From the IMG/VR virus record IMGVR_UViG_3300033388_004609, positions 22,349 to 86,348 of that record: 64,000 nt of DNA. One strand, given 5' to 3'. Shown one piece after another: positions 22,561-30,955 of the stretch. The first letter of the stretch is position 1. The number at the start of each line of letters is the position of its first letter. Origin of the DNA: a virus. Both the position numbers and the translations under genes were made by a program. The notes under the pieces were generated by a model that was given only the letters and a program-made list of their open reading frames with translations, was not told the DNA's origin and did not search any database.

Positions 22561-22772
22561 AAATAACAACTAAAAATGAAATAAGGAAGTTTGCTACTAA
22601 ACGTGGTGAAACATCACATTATAGCGGTAAGCTAAGAAAGTTTTTCTTCCGTAAATTCAGTAATCCATCAATGATTAATATTCCATTTAATCAAGTTCGC
22701 CACAAATCACATCTAAGTAAACAACAGCTCACACCAAGACAAGAGCTGGTTCGTAAAAGGAAAGGAAAATGA
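22557..22772 (+). CDS. Small very basic protein
   Basis: 71 residues with Lys/Arg throughout (KLRKFFFRKFSN, RQELVRKRKGK). Could bind nucleic acid. The 4-base overlap supports it. Confidence 0.5.
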   Translation: MKITTKNEIRKFATKRGETSHYSGKLRKFFFRKFSNPSMINIPFNQVRHKSHLSKQQLTPRQELVRKRKGK

Positions 22773-22773
22773 A

Positions 22774-22995
22774 ATGTATCTTAAATTTATTAAATTTTTA
22801 AAAAGGCATGAAGCTTTTACGGAATTTAAAAAAAGTTGTAAAAAATATCATGGTCCTAGTAAAAAAACCGTGAAAGATATTTGTGATGAACGGTGGCCAA
22901 AATATTACCTTTTCCTTGCTTTCCCTTGGGCCAAGTCTAATAAAGGTTATAGTTTTTGGAGTAATTTAAATGAAAAATGGAAGAAATTATTATGA
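22774..22995 (+). CDS. Small basic aromatic protein
   Basis: 73 residues, rich in Lys, Phe and Trp (ERWPKYYLFLAFPWAKSN). No family recognised. It ends in an ATGA overlap with the next gene. Confidence 0.5.
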   Translation: MYLKFIKFLKRHEAFTEFKKSCKKYHGPSKKTVKDICDERWPKYYLFLAFPWAKSNKGYSFWSNLNEKWKKLL

Positions 22996-23165
22996 GAAAA
23001 GCAATGGAATCTTGCGTATTAGCAGTTAATAAGTACCTAGAAGATAAAGTAGTGAAAATGACTGAGAGTGAACTCCTATCTAATATGCATCCCGAAGAAA
23101 GAGAATCATTTAATAATAGAATATATATTAATTCATTCAAAAAAACAGAAAGGATAAACCAATGA
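22992..23165 (+). CDS. Small hypothetical protein
   Basis: 57 residues from ATG 22992 (MRKAMESCVLA), chosen for the ATGA overlap; an ATG at 22977 lies inside the preceding gene. Helical, charged. Confidence 0.5.
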   Translation: MRKAMESCVLAVNKYLEDKVVKMTESELLSNMHPEERESFNNRIYINSFKKTERINQ

Positions 23166-23260
23166 AAACAAAAAGCATTTACAAATGGATCTTTTTATTA
23201 TATACAACATTTTTCTTAATAGCAACAGCTATAAGTATAGTTTTGCAAATAATAAAATAA
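23162..23260 (+). CDS. Very small membrane protein
   Basis: 32 residues with one membrane helix (IFLLYTTFFLIATAISIVL). Start overlaps the previous stop by 4 bases. The tmRNA promoter overlaps its last codons. Confidence 0.5.
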   Translation: MKTKSIYKWIFLLYTTFFLIATAISIVLQIIK

Positions 23261-23273
23261 TACTTTATCTTTA
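23242..23273 (+). promoter_or_regulatory. Promoter of the tmRNA gene
   Basis: TTTG, 20 bases, TATCTTTA: one base off in spacing and one in the -7 box. Its expected start lies 5-8 bases before the tmRNA 5' end at 23285. Confidence 0.65.
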
Positions 23274-23284
23274 GCAAGGTAAAT

Positions 23285-23589
23285 GGGGCTGACAGGTTTT
23301 GATTTATTGTAGTAAGTAATTAATGCAAGCAGTGGTAAAACCCGGGAATCACTTTAAACAACTCGGGGAATAAACAAAAGGCAATACCATAAGTACGCCT
23401 GTTGCAAATGAGCTTAAGTTAGCTGCATAGCAACCGGGAATGTTAAGATGCCTGGGAACAAAAAGAATTAACAGCTTTTTTGTTTTATTTTTTTCATAAT
23501 TTTAGTTTAGGTGAATACTCATAAAGCTTGTAAACATTAGTTAAATACACAATGAAAACAAAAGGGTTCGATTCCCTTCGGCTCCACTA
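23285..23589 (+). ncRNA. ssrA: tmRNA (transfer-messenger RNA)
   Basis: One-piece tmRNA. The 5' end GGGGCTGACAGGTTTTGA and the 3' end GGTTCGATTCCC then GGCTCCACTA form the tRNA-like acceptor (GGGGCT/GGCTCC) and T-arm. After an H-type pseudoknot (AGTG/CACT interlaced with CCCG/CGGG) the reading frame starts at GGC 23380 and stops at TAG 23428, giving the tag GNTISTPVANELKLAA. The end LAA is the usual degradation signal. The tag is longer than, and unlike, host tags of Bacteroidota, which mostly end in NYALAA. CCA is not encoded. It would free stalled ribosomes and mark their products for proteolysis. Confidence 0.94.
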
Positions 23590-23629
23590 CATAAATTACC
23601 ATTTAAATAATCACTTTATTAATTTTATA

Positions 23630-23660
23630 AGAGAGTAGCAGTTCTGTTACTCTCTTTTTT
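23630..23660 (+). terminator. Intrinsic terminator of the tmRNA
   Basis: AGAGAGTA pairs with TACTCTCT around CAG/CTG, followed by six T. Confidence 0.9.
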
Positions 23661-23681
23661 ATCCACTAAACTATAAGTATT

Positions 23682-23945
23682 ATGAAAAAAACAATTAGAT
23701 TATTTTGCTCGACCAAAGAGAAAGCAGAACAGAATTTGAAAAAACTCTCTCTTGGTCAACTACAAGCTATGATCGAGGATCAGAGTTTTGTAGATGTAAT
23801 TACTTTTAATAGCGAAAAAGAATATCAAAATGCTAAATCTTCTTTAACTAAAAGGTATAATCTCACAAATGCTAAACAAGTCCTATTAGTTATAAACCAT
23901 GCTCAGAGGACATTTAAGAAAGAACTGGAGGTATGTGATGTTTAA
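23682..23945 (+). CDS. Hypothetical protein
   Basis: 87 residues, alpha/beta, with RLFCSTKEKAEQNLKKLSLG at the N-terminus and VLLVINHAQRTFKKE near the C-terminus. First gene after the tmRNA terminator. Confidence 0.6.
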   Translation: MKKTIRLFCSTKEKAEQNLKKLSLGQLQAMIEDQSFVDVITFNSEKEYQNAKSSLTKRYNLTNAKQVLLVINHAQRTFKKELEVCDV

Positions 23946-24159
23946 GGCAGGATCAAAGACATTAACTGGATTTGAGGTCTTAGGACCTATCTATGGCTTT
24001 CAAGTAGTTAATGATGTAGACTATGAAGAATTCGTTAAAAAACCTTGGGAAAAGAACAAATTAAAGATTCTTAAGAACCGATACCAGAAACAATGTCGTG
24101 AAGAAGGTAAACAATACAAAGGGTTGTCAAATAAACACTTAGTAGCTAAAATTAACTAA
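23938..24159 (+). CDS. Small basic protein
   Basis: 73 residues from ATG 23938 (MFKAGSKTLTGF), preferred to 23899, which lies deep in the preceding gene. The centre is basic (ILKNRYQKQCREEGK). No family. Confidence 0.55.
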   Translation: MFKAGSKTLTGFEVLGPIYGFQVVNDVDYEEFVKKPWEKNKLKILKNRYQKQCREEGKQYKGLSNKHLVAKIN

Positions 24160-24162
24160 ATT

Positions 24163-24579
24163 ATGAATAATAAAGAAAGAAGTATAGTTGCTTGCAAAAA
24201 ACAAGCTAATAAATATCGCAATCCTAAAGTAGGTGATGAATTTTTCAACTGTGAAACTTGCTATATGTGTTTTGTACATCATTCTAAAAATAGACGTAGT
24301 TGTGCAGGTTGTCCTTTAGCCACCATAAATTATGGTAGTTTTGAATGTAAGAAATTTGCTACTTATGAAAAAGCATCAACAGCTCTTTTTAGAGCCAATG
24401 GCTTTTACATGGAACATGAACAAAAAATCACACACGAAACACCTATCAGTGAATTATCCGAAGCTTTTGAGAAAAGAGCAAAATTTTATGATTGGCTTGG
24501 TATAGAACTTAAAAAATATCCATCTAAACAATTTACTAAAAAAGGATGGAAAGACTTTAATCTTGATATTAATTTGTAA
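24163..24579 (+). CDS. Cys-rich protein, probable zinc binder
   Basis: 138 residues. CETCYMCF, CAGCPL and a further Cys (FECKKF) look like a treble-clef or four-Cys zinc site, as in small phage proteins of unknown role. A terminator follows 20 bases after the stop. Confidence 0.6.
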   Translation: MNNKERSIVACKKQANKYRNPKVGDEFFNCETCYMCFVHHSKNRRSCAGCPLATINYGSFECKKFATYEKASTALFRANGFYMEHEQKITHETPISELSEAFEKRAKFYDWLGIELKKYPSKQFTKKGWKDFNLDINL

Positions 24580-24598
24580 AAGAAAAATTTAATTTATA

Positions 24599-24628
24599 CC
24601 CTTGGGAGATAATCCCAAGGGTTTTTTT
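24599..24628 (+). terminator. Intrinsic terminator
   Basis: CCCTTGGGA, loop GATAA, TCCCAAGGG, then seven T. A perfect 9-bp stem. An ATG at 24602 in its arm is therefore not a gene start. Confidence 0.93.
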
Positions 24629-24649
24629 AACTTTATATTATCGAAAAAA

Positions 24650-24910
24650 ATGAAAATAAATTATCAAACAATAATAGATTTAGGTTTTGAAAGAGAAGAT
24701 ATTAACGATTCTAATTTTTATGATCAATATGGATTTCAATACTTTGTTGTAACTAAAAAACTAGACAAAAGACTTCATCTCGATTGGGATTGTAATACCG
24801 GAACTGTTACTATGATAAGATTGAATAAGGAACATTTTATAATAGGTAAAATGCAAATGGAAACATTAGAGGATGTAAAACATATTATTGAATTTTTTAA
24901 AAATAATTAA
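24650..24910 (+). CDS. Hypothetical protein (start after terminator)
   Basis: 86 residues from ATG 24650 (MKINYQTI); the frame opens further upstream inside the terminator hairpin. Acidic and aromatic (DFGFEREDIND-like start; YQTIIDLGFEREDIND), common in phages of Bacteroidota. Function unknown. Confidence 0.6.
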   Translation: MKINYQTIIDLGFEREDINDSNFYDQYGFQYFVVTKKLDKRLHLDWDCNTGTVTMIRLNKEHFIIGKMQMETLEDVKHIIEFFKNN

Positions 24911-24912
24911 TT

Positions 24913-25185
24913 ATGAACAATAAAAAGAAAATACGAATTATTAAGCACGAATTAATGGAACCTTACTTTATACAAGTAACTGAAAATTCCTACGATACAT
25001 GTAAATTGGTTAATAGTAAAGAAGGCAAGGTATCTAAAGCATTATCTTTTCATTCAAGCGTTACAACAGCTCTTAAAGACATAATAGACCGCAAAAGCAA
25101 AGAATTTGAAGGAGAAATTTACTTATCAGAGTATGTTAAGAAACTTGAGAAATTAAATAATCAAATTTTAAATATTAATAACTAA
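24913..25185 (+). CDS. Hypothetical protein
   Basis: 90 residues with a beta N-terminus and helical C-terminus (YVKKLEKLNNQILNI). No family recognised. Confidence 0.5.
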   Translation: MNNKKKIRIIKHELMEPYFIQVTENSYDTCKLVNSKEGKVSKALSFHSSVTTALKDIIDRKSKEFEGEIYLSEYVKKLEKLNNQILNINN

Positions 25186-25191
25186 AAAATC

Positions 25192-25578
25192 ATGAAAATA
25201 TATTATGCAAAATCGAAACAAGTATCAAAACAACAAGCAGAAAAAGAACTTGAGTTTTTAACAAACACATTTAAAGAATCAACCATCTCTTATTATAAAG
25301 ATGGACCTTATGATCCTAAAGTATTAGATAGCTCAGATATGCTTATAGTCACTTCTACCGACTACAAATTTTTAGTGGGTAGAGGTATAGCAAATCAGGT
25401 AATAAGTGCTGAAAACGCCGGAAAACCTATTTATATACTCGATAAAGATAATGAAGAAGGATTTTGTTTCAGACTTTATGATGGATATGATATTGTAGAC
25501 CATAAAATATGGACAGATGGATACGTAAAAATTCATCCTGGAGAAATAATTAACATCCATAAATTATCAGTAAAATGA
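25192..25578 (+). CDS. Rossmann-like protein, deoxyribosyltransferase-like
   Basis: 128 residues. DMLIVTSTDYKFLVGRGIANQ and then AENAGKPIYILDKD (given in parts) recall the nucleoside 2-deoxyribosyltransferase/DUF4406 fold, in which a G-x-G region and a strand ending KPIYIL shape the nucleotide pocket. The catalytic Glu is not certain. A nucleotide-related role is a guess. Confidence 0.5.
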   Translation: MKIYYAKSKQVSKQQAEKELEFLTNTFKESTISYYKDGPYDPKVLDSSDMLIVTSTDYKFLVGRGIANQVISAENAGKPIYILDKDNEEGFCFRLYDGYDIVDHKIWTDGYVKIHPGEIINIHKLSVK

Positions 25579-26027
25579 CAATAGAAAAAGATAAGTTAAA
25601 AGCATTTATTCATAACCTATGGATAAAGAGTCGATACTCATTTAATGAACAAACTGCACAAAAAGAATTGGATACTTTAATTGAAGAATTACCTGTTATT
25701 CACAAAATAACTACTCTAGAAGATTTATTAAATTATATAACAAATTACTTCCAACAAGATATATCTAATATATGCTCTTATTCAATGAAAGGAGAATATG
25801 TTAGAGTAAAACAAATTTATTGTTATATGGCAAGGCAACTATTTACAAGGACTTCTTTAGGTACAATAGGTAAAACAATACGTATTGACTATGACCATTC
25901 AACAGTATTACATGGTATAAGAACTATAGAAAATGAACTGAATAATGATAAATTTTTACGAAAAGATATAAAATTATTATTTAATGGACTTAAAATAGTG
26001 AGAAATACCGAAAGTGAAAAAAAATAA
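25575..26027 (+). CDS. DnaA domain IV-like DNA-binding protein
   Basis: 150 residues. The C-terminal half matches DnaA domain IV: VKQIYCYMARQLF, then LGTIGKTIRIDYDHSTVLHGI with the DHSTVLH signature that reads the DnaA box. There is no ATPase domain. It directly precedes the HNH gene and the DnaB helicase, so it may mark an origin or load the helicase. Overlaps the upstream gene by 4 and the downstream one by 14 bases. Confidence 0.85.
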   Translation: MTIEKDKLKAFIHNLWIKSRYSFNEQTAQKELDTLIEELPVIHKITTLEDLLNYITNYFQQDISNICSYSMKGEYVRVKQIYCYMARQLFTRTSLGTIGKTIRIDYDHSTVLHGIRTIENELNNDKFLRKDIKLLFNGLKIVRNTESEKK

Positions 26028-26493
26028 ACAATGCTCTATTAAAGGTTGTACTAATATCACATTTTCGAAAGATAAATGTTTATATCATTATAGAATGGGT
26101 TTAAAGCCTCTTAGACGAACTCCATTAAAGCATGGAGATACTCGTATTGCTAAACGATCGAAGAAACGTCAATATGAAGAAGATATACTTTACAAGGAAG
26201 CCAAGAGAATACGCAAGAGAGAGCTTATCTTACTAAACAGATGGTTTTGCTTGTTTTGTGGTAAAAAGCTCCCTCAGTGTCCTACTTGGCACCATACCAG
26301 AGGTCGGGATGGAGAACTTTTAATTAAAAAAGAATTTCTTTATCCTGCTCATTTTAAATGTCATGTTACTCAATACCATCAATTGCCAATTAGTAAAATA
26401 CCATGGTGGAATAATTACGTTAAACGTATAAAAGTATGGGATCCGGAATTGTATAAAAAGGAACTAATTAAAATAGACAAAGCAAATGACTAA
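26014..26493 (+). CDS. HNH-type nuclease, NinG-like
   Basis: 159 residues with a GTG start at 26014. An N-terminal Cys/His pair (CSIKGC, CLYHY) is followed by a basic linker. WFCLFCGKKL, then TWHHTRGRD and HFKCHVTQYHQ, form an HNH/treble-clef nuclease core. Similar proteins lie next to replication genes in many phages (recombination endonuclease NinG type). Confidence 0.7.
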   Translation: MKKNKQCSIKGCTNITFSKDKCLYHYRMGLKPLRRTPLKHGDTRIAKRSKKRQYEEDILYKEAKRIRKRELILLNRWFCLFCGKKLPQCPTWHHTRGRDGELLIKKEFLYPAHFKCHVTQYHQLPISKIPWWNNYVKRIKVWDPELYKKELIKIDKAND

Positions 26494-28258
26494 AAAACAA
26501 AATATAACATCTGACTTCGATATTGATAAAGTACCACCTCAAAATATAGAAATGGAAATGAACGTTCTTGGATTAATGATAATGTATAAAGATGTAGCAC
26601 TAAAATTATGTATGAGAATGAAGCCAGTATATTTCTACATAGATACACATCAGAAAATATTCCAAGCAATATTGGATCTCATTAATAAAGGTAGAGGAGG
26701 AGTTGATCTCTTAACAGTACAAGAACAACTTAAAAAAAATAATAATCTTGATATAATAGGTGGCCCGCATTATTTAACAAGTTTAACCAGCAATGTTACA
26801 GGATCAGGAAATGCAGATATTTATTCGATGGTTGTAACAGAAGAATATTGGAAAAGAGAATTAATAAGAATAGGGAGTGAAATGAATAATAAAGGATTTA
26901 ATAATTCTTTAGATCCTCTCGATATTGCTGAAGATGCAGAAAAAGAATTGAGGGAAATATTTAATGTTACCGATACTCACAAAAATTCATTTCACGAAGC
27001 TCTCGAATCAACAATTACTGATATTCGAAGAAAAGCACAAGGAGAAACATCAGCATATCTTAAAACCGGTGATAAAGCTCTTGATAAAGAAGTATCGTTA
27101 AGAAGAGGTTTTGTAGTTGTTTTAGCTGGCGCAGAAGGCTCGGGGAAAACAAAATATGTTATCCATCTTACAAGGGGAATGTTAGATATTAAAGAAAATA
27201 ATTTGTGCGTGTTATGGTTTACTATGGAAGATGACAGAAAACAAATAATAAGAAGTTTTATTTCAATGGATACTAAACTAACCACTAAAGAACTACAAAG
27301 CATCAATTATACACTTACACAAGGTGACATAACAAAAATAGATGATGTCAGTCATGGCTTTTTTGAATATGATATAGAATTCATTGATCGGCAAACAAAT
27401 ATTCATCAAATAATATCACAATCAAAAAGATTTGTTGATGAGCGAATAAACAAAGCACCATTAATCATAATAGACAATTTGGGATTAATAGAGGTTGAAT
27501 CAGGTTTTACACCTGTCGAAAGAGATGATTATCTTACCGGTAAAATAAAGGACTTATCAGCCGAGTTAGATGCTTGTATTATACTTGTACATCATTTTAA
27601 TAAAGAAGCTTCAAAAAAAGCTAACATACGTGAAGGATATCGACCAAGAAAAGATCATATAAAAGGATCAACAAGAATACTCGATTATGTTCAACAAGCA
27701 TTACTTGTAAATTTACCAAGAAAATATAAAGATCTTGTTTACGAAGAGAAAGACAAACAAATAATAATGCCTGTACTTACTAAAATGGATGAAGAAGCAT
27801 TTTTCGAGCATTTCTGGCCACTTAATCCTAAAGGTGATAGCTTTACTAAATCATTAGCTGATGTACCTAAAGCTACTTGGAATGAACTTTTAACAACAGT
27901 CAGACATAAGAAAACAATTAAAGGAAAGCCTATCACTGCAGGATTTATACTTAAAAAATATATTGAATATATAAATTTTATTAATGATACAAATGCTGAT
28001 CGGGAAAAGAAATTCCACAGTCAAAAGATAAGTATTTATCAATTTCTAAAGAAAGGTAAATACAATGAAAGTTTCGCACCCGAAAAATCATCTAAAAGCT
28101 TTTATTTATATGGTGGTAACCCAAAGTTAAAAGATAAAATAGAAGAATTATTTATTGTTGAAGCTGTTAAAAATAGAGATGGTGGTACTACTGATGACCA
28201 AGTGATATTTAGATATTTTGGAGATCTTAATTATAACATATTCACAGAGATCCCATGA
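26486..28258 (+). CDS. dnaB: Replicative DNA helicase, DnaB-like
   Basis: 590 residues, longer than bacterial DnaB (about 470). The N-terminal DnaB domain (PPQNIEMEMNVLGLMIMYKD) is at ~18-120. The RecA-like motor has Walker A GAEGSGKTK (~213-221), Walker B LIIIDNLGLIE (~330) and the sensor-like LVHHFNKEASKK. KGSTRILDYVQQALLV fits the arginine-finger region. The extra C-terminal ~120 residues are not recognised. No primase domain is fused. Confidence 0.93.
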   Translation: MTKKQNITSDFDIDKVPPQNIEMEMNVLGLMIMYKDVALKLCMRMKPVYFYIDTHQKIFQAILDLINKGRGGVDLLTVQEQLKKNNNLDIIGGPHYLTSLTSNVTGSGNADIYSMVVTEEYWKRELIRIGSEMNNKGFNNSLDPLDIAEDAEKELREIFNVTDTHKNSFHEALESTITDIRRKAQGETSAYLKTGDKALDKEVSLRRGFVVVLAGAEGSGKTKYVIHLTRGMLDIKENNLCVLWFTMEDDRKQIIRSFISMDTKLTTKELQSINYTLTQGDITKIDDVSHGFFEYDIEFIDRQTNIHQIISQSKRFVDERINKAPLIIIDNLGLIEVESGFTPVERDDYLTGKIKDLSAELDACIILVHHFNKEASKKANIREGYRPRKDHIKGSTRILDYVQQALLVNLPRKYKDLVYEEKDKQIIMPVLTKMDEEAFFEHFWPLNPKGDSFTKSLADVPKATWNELLTTVRHKKTIKGKPITAGFILKKYIEYINFINDTNADREKKFHSQKISIYQFLKKGKYNESFAPEKSSKSFYLYGGNPKLKDKIEELFIVEAVKNRDGGTTDDQVIFRYFGDLNYNIFTEIP

Positions 28259-28455
28259 AAAAACAAACATTTACCAAACATCATTACGGAAATCAGCAAA
28301 ATTTATCCGATGATGAATATTACTACCAAAAATGGATAGCAGAAAATGACATTACTGATAGTGATTATAAAAAAACCACAAATTTTGGATGTGGTAATAT
28401 ATTCTTGCTTGTATTTATTTTAGTAGTTTTGGCTATAATTTCACATTATTGTTAA
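28255..28455 (+). CDS. Small membrane protein, C-terminal TM
   Basis: 66 residues. A polar N-terminus is followed by a tail anchor (IFLLVFILVVLAIISHYC). Coupled to DnaB by ATGA. Confidence 0.55.
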   Translation: MKKQTFTKHHYGNQQNLSDDEYYYQKWIAENDITDSDYKKTTNFGCGNIFLLVFILVVLAIISHYC

Positions 28456-28469
28456 CTAAAATCAATGTT

Positions 28470-28655
28470 ATGGATTATAATAAACTTGATGAACTATATA
28501 AAAAGACAGAAGTACTTCTTAGTGATTGTACAAACTATCTTAATAATGAATCTGACCACTATAAATCAATTTCTAATCATTTAAAAAACATAATGAAAGA
28601 AATTAATATTGCAAGAATAAAATCAATAACTAATAAAATTAATAATGATGATTGA
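28470..28655 (+). CDS. Small helical protein
   Basis: 61 residues from ATG 28470 (MDYNKLDELYK); a TTG at 28449 would lie in the preceding gene. Two helices rich in Asn, Lys and Ile. No family. Confidence 0.5.
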   Translation: MDYNKLDELYKKTEVLLSDCTNYLNNESDHYKSISNHLKNIMKEINIARIKSITNKINNDD

Positions 28656-28670
28656 TAATAAATTAAAACA

Positions 28671-28782
28671 ATGAAAAAATTAGATCGTTTTGCTATCTAC
28701 GTGATAGCTTGTTTTTTGGGTAGGAATTGCTGGTATATCTTTAGGTATTGGGATTAGTTATGTGCTTCTTGTAAAAGACTAA
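28671..28782 (+). pseudogene. Small membrane protein gene broken (or shifted) at a T6 run
   Basis: From ATG 28671 the frame gives MKKLDRFAIYVIACFLG and stops at 28757. In the +1 frame, starting at the T6-G3 run near 28711, it continues as VGIAGISLGIGISYVLLVKD to the TAA at 28780. Together they make a normal membrane protein. Either one T is extra (mutation or read error) or ribosomes slip here. Confidence 0.5.
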
Positions 28783-28784
28783 TC

Positions 28785-28988
28785 ATGAAAAATTTAATTA
28801 AAATTATTATTCTCTTATTTTTTGTTTCGTTAGCTTTTCTATTTCTGATTATCCCTATAATAGGATATGGAGATTGGGTTATTACTTGGTTTTGGACAGA
28901 ACACATAATAATAACTGCTATTTTATTTGGACTTCCATTAGGTTTTATAATTAATTGGATTGATAAAAAACTTAAAAAACAAATCTAA
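28785..28988 (+). CDS. Small membrane protein, two TM helices
   Basis: 67 residues; spans at ~4-25 (IIILLFFVSLAFLFLIIPII) and ~38-58 (IIITAILFGLPLGFIINW). Ends in a basic tail. Function unknown. Confidence 0.6.
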   Translation: MKNLIKIIILLFFVSLAFLFLIIPIIGYGDWVITWFWTEHIIITAILFGLPLGFIINWIDKKLKKQI

Positions 28989-29006
28989 AACAACGGGAGG
29001 ATTAAT

Positions 29007-29360
29007 ATGGCACTATCAGCAACAGAATTAAGAATCGGAAATTATCTGGAATATAAGAAACGAATTATACAGTTTGAAATTCAAGATTTTAGGGAAGCTT
29101 CAAATAATAGCCAATTTTTAGATTTATTTATAACTCCTATTTTAATAACTAAGCAGTGGTTAAAAGATTTTGGATTTATAACAGAAAATGGTCAAGATTG
29201 GTTTATCCCTGGAAATGCAGTCTACAAATTTTTATTAGAAGGCGCATATATTTATTATTCAACAAATACGCCCGGCATTAATATAAAAATCAAATATATC
29301 CACCGATTACAGAACTTATATTTTACATTAACAGGGAAAGAATTAAAACTAAAACAATGA
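29007..29360 (+). CDS. Conserved phage protein (LRIGNYL family)
   Basis: 117 residues. The opening ELRIGNYLEY and the later LITKQWLKDFGF are typical of a family frequent in phages and prophages of Bacteroidota. Function unknown. Overlaps the lipoprotein gene by 4 bases. Confidence 0.7.
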   Translation: MALSATELRIGNYLEYKKRIIQFEIQDFREASNNSQFLDLFITPILITKQWLKDFGFITENGQDWFIPGNAVYKFLLEGAYIYYSTNTPGINIKIKYIHRLQNLYFTLTGKELKLKQ

Positions 29361-29917
29361 AAAAACTATTATTTCTAACAACAGCATTAATCTTATTCTC
29401 ATGTGAGAAAATGGATTGGGATCATGGAACTAAATACGTTATTAAAAAAGGGCAACATAAGTCCATTGTAAATATAGTTCCATTGTATGGTGGCGGGATA
29501 AAGTCATCTTGTAGATTTGATTCATCTGCGATTTATGATCTCGGCAATGAAAACCAGGGTGATTGGAATAAATTAATTGGATTTTCAGAAGATATTAGAA
29601 TACATGATAATTCAGCACGAATATCTTGGCGTTGGAATATTGAACGAGAACAAATAGATTTAGGATACTACTGTTATGTGAACAGCGAAGTGATAAAAGG
29701 TCATTTATACTGGTTGGATATTAATGAGCCGATTCAGTTTATGATTCGGGATGACCAGGAAAAGCAGAACTATGTAATTGATATTTTCGGAAATTATAAA
29801 ACCGTACATCATGGACAAAAATTTGACGATAAGAAGTTTTGGAGTTATCCCTGGTTTGGTGGGGATGAGGTTGCTCCACATGACATAACGGTTACTTTTG
29901 GCAGATATGAACTTTAG
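29357..29917 (+). CDS. Lipoprotein
   Basis: 186 residues. MKKLLFLTTALILFSCEK is a signal peptide with lipobox LFSC, so the product would be lipid-anchored at Cys16. The mature domain is beta-rich (YVIKKGQHKSIVNIVPLYGG). A surface lipoprotein from a phage may exclude superinfecting phages, as T5 llp does; this is inference. Confidence 0.7.
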   Translation: MKKLLFLTTALILFSCEKMDWDHGTKYVIKKGQHKSIVNIVPLYGGGIKSSCRFDSSAIYDLGNENQGDWNKLIGFSEDIRIHDNSARISWRWNIEREQIDLGYYCYVNSEVIKGHLYWLDINEPIQFMIRDDQEKQNYVIDIFGNYKTVHHGQKFDDKKFWSYPWFGGDEVAPHDITVTFGRYEL

Positions 29918-29931
29918 ATAAATTTTAAACT

Positions 29932-30303
29932 ATGAAAACGATAAAATTTAGAGGCAAAAGAAATGATAATAGGGAATGGGTTTATGGATTATTAACTTTT
30001 ATTGGAGAGGGATATTCTAAAATATGTGTAATTCTCTCTAATAAATTTGAAGCAGATTATCGGGTTATACCAAAAACAGTTGGACAACTTATCGGGCCTA
30101 AGGATAAGCAAGGCAAAGATATTTATGAAGGAGATATCTATATATGGTATCAGCCATTAGTAAAAAACGGGAAGCAAATATTCAAAAAACATACTGGTAT
30201 TGTAGGATACACAATCCCTGAATTACATAAAGTATTATGTATCTCTGAATCCATGAGAGGTATTGAAGTAATCGGGAATATTCATGAAAACTCTAAGCCA
30301 TGA
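29932..30303 (+). CDS. YopX-family protein
   Basis: 123 residues. IKFRGKRNDNREWVYGLL at the start, TVGQLIGPKDKQGKDIYEGDI in the centre (in part) and IEVIGNIHEN at the end match the YopX family of phage proteins of unknown role. Starts are well spaced. Confidence 0.85.
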   Translation: MKTIKFRGKRNDNREWVYGLLTFIGEGYSKICVILSNKFEADYRVIPKTVGQLIGPKDKQGKDIYEGDIYIWYQPLVKNGKQIFKKHTGIVGYTIPELHKVLCISESMRGIEVIGNIHENSKP

Positions 30304-30455
30304 TGAAACATAAAGATAAACTATTGTTTATTGATTGGTTAAATAAATATTTCACATTTGCTGGTAATGATGATTTATACAAACGAAAGGATAATGGGAA
30401 AGTAGAGCCGCAGCGGAAATTATACAAGGATTATTTAAGAGCCTATAAATTATGA
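30303..30455 (+). CDS. Small charged protein
   Basis: 50 residues (KLLFIDWLNKYFTF, KLYKDYLRAYKL). ATG pairs at 30300 and 30303 overlap the YopX stop. No family. The ~150 bases after it contain no clear gene. Confidence 0.45.
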   Translation: MKHKDKLLFIDWLNKYFTFAGNDDLYKRKDNGKVEPQRKLYKDYLRAYKL

Positions 30456-30611
30456 TGGGGCATAAAGAAAAATTAAAGGGAGGTATGTAATACGATGTAA
30501 TATTTGCACGTAAAATTTACTGTTATTTGTTTAATAATAGCAAATTGAAAAGATTTGCGAAAAATGCAATTAATCGGCGAAATAGGAAGAAATCAAAATT
30601 AAAATTAAATC

Positions 30612-30797
30612 ATGAAAAAGAAAATGATTACAGGGTATAGTTTTTATCAAGAACCCGATGAGTACGTAATAAAGATTTTTGAATCAGCATCCATAGGTTA
30701 TTATCATGTAATTATAGATTCCGCATTTCAGAATAATGAGTATTTTCACTTAACTAAAGAGGAAATAGAAAACAGATTCGGAGGGATTAAATTATGA
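30612..30797 (+). CDS. Small hypothetical protein
   Basis: 61 residues, beta then acidic helix (HLTKEEIENRFGG). Overlaps the next gene by 4 bases. Confidence 0.5.
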   Translation: MKKKMITGYSFYQEPDEYVIKIFESASIGYYHVIIDSAFQNNEYFHLTKEEIENRFGGIKL

Positions 30798-30955
30798 AAA
30801 ATGTAATTAAAAAGTGGGAACTCATTTTAGATAAGGATAAAGGGAAAGATATAACTTATGGAAGGAAAGTACTAAAAGAAATACTTAATGACTTCAAAAA
30901 TGAAAACAGAACTAGGGAAAATAGTAATCGGAATCGATCAAAAGATTTACTTTGA
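30794..30955 (+). CDS. Small charged protein
   Basis: 53 residues, Lys/Asn-rich. Coupled by ATGA at its start; its end overlaps the next gene by about 55 bases, which is unusual. Confidence 0.4.
   Translation: MKNVIKKWELILDKDKGKDITYGRKVLKEILNDFKNENRTRENSNRNRSKDLL

Noticed and set aside
24602-24649. Extended start of the 24.65 kb gene
   Set aside because: The extension lies in a perfect terminator hairpin.
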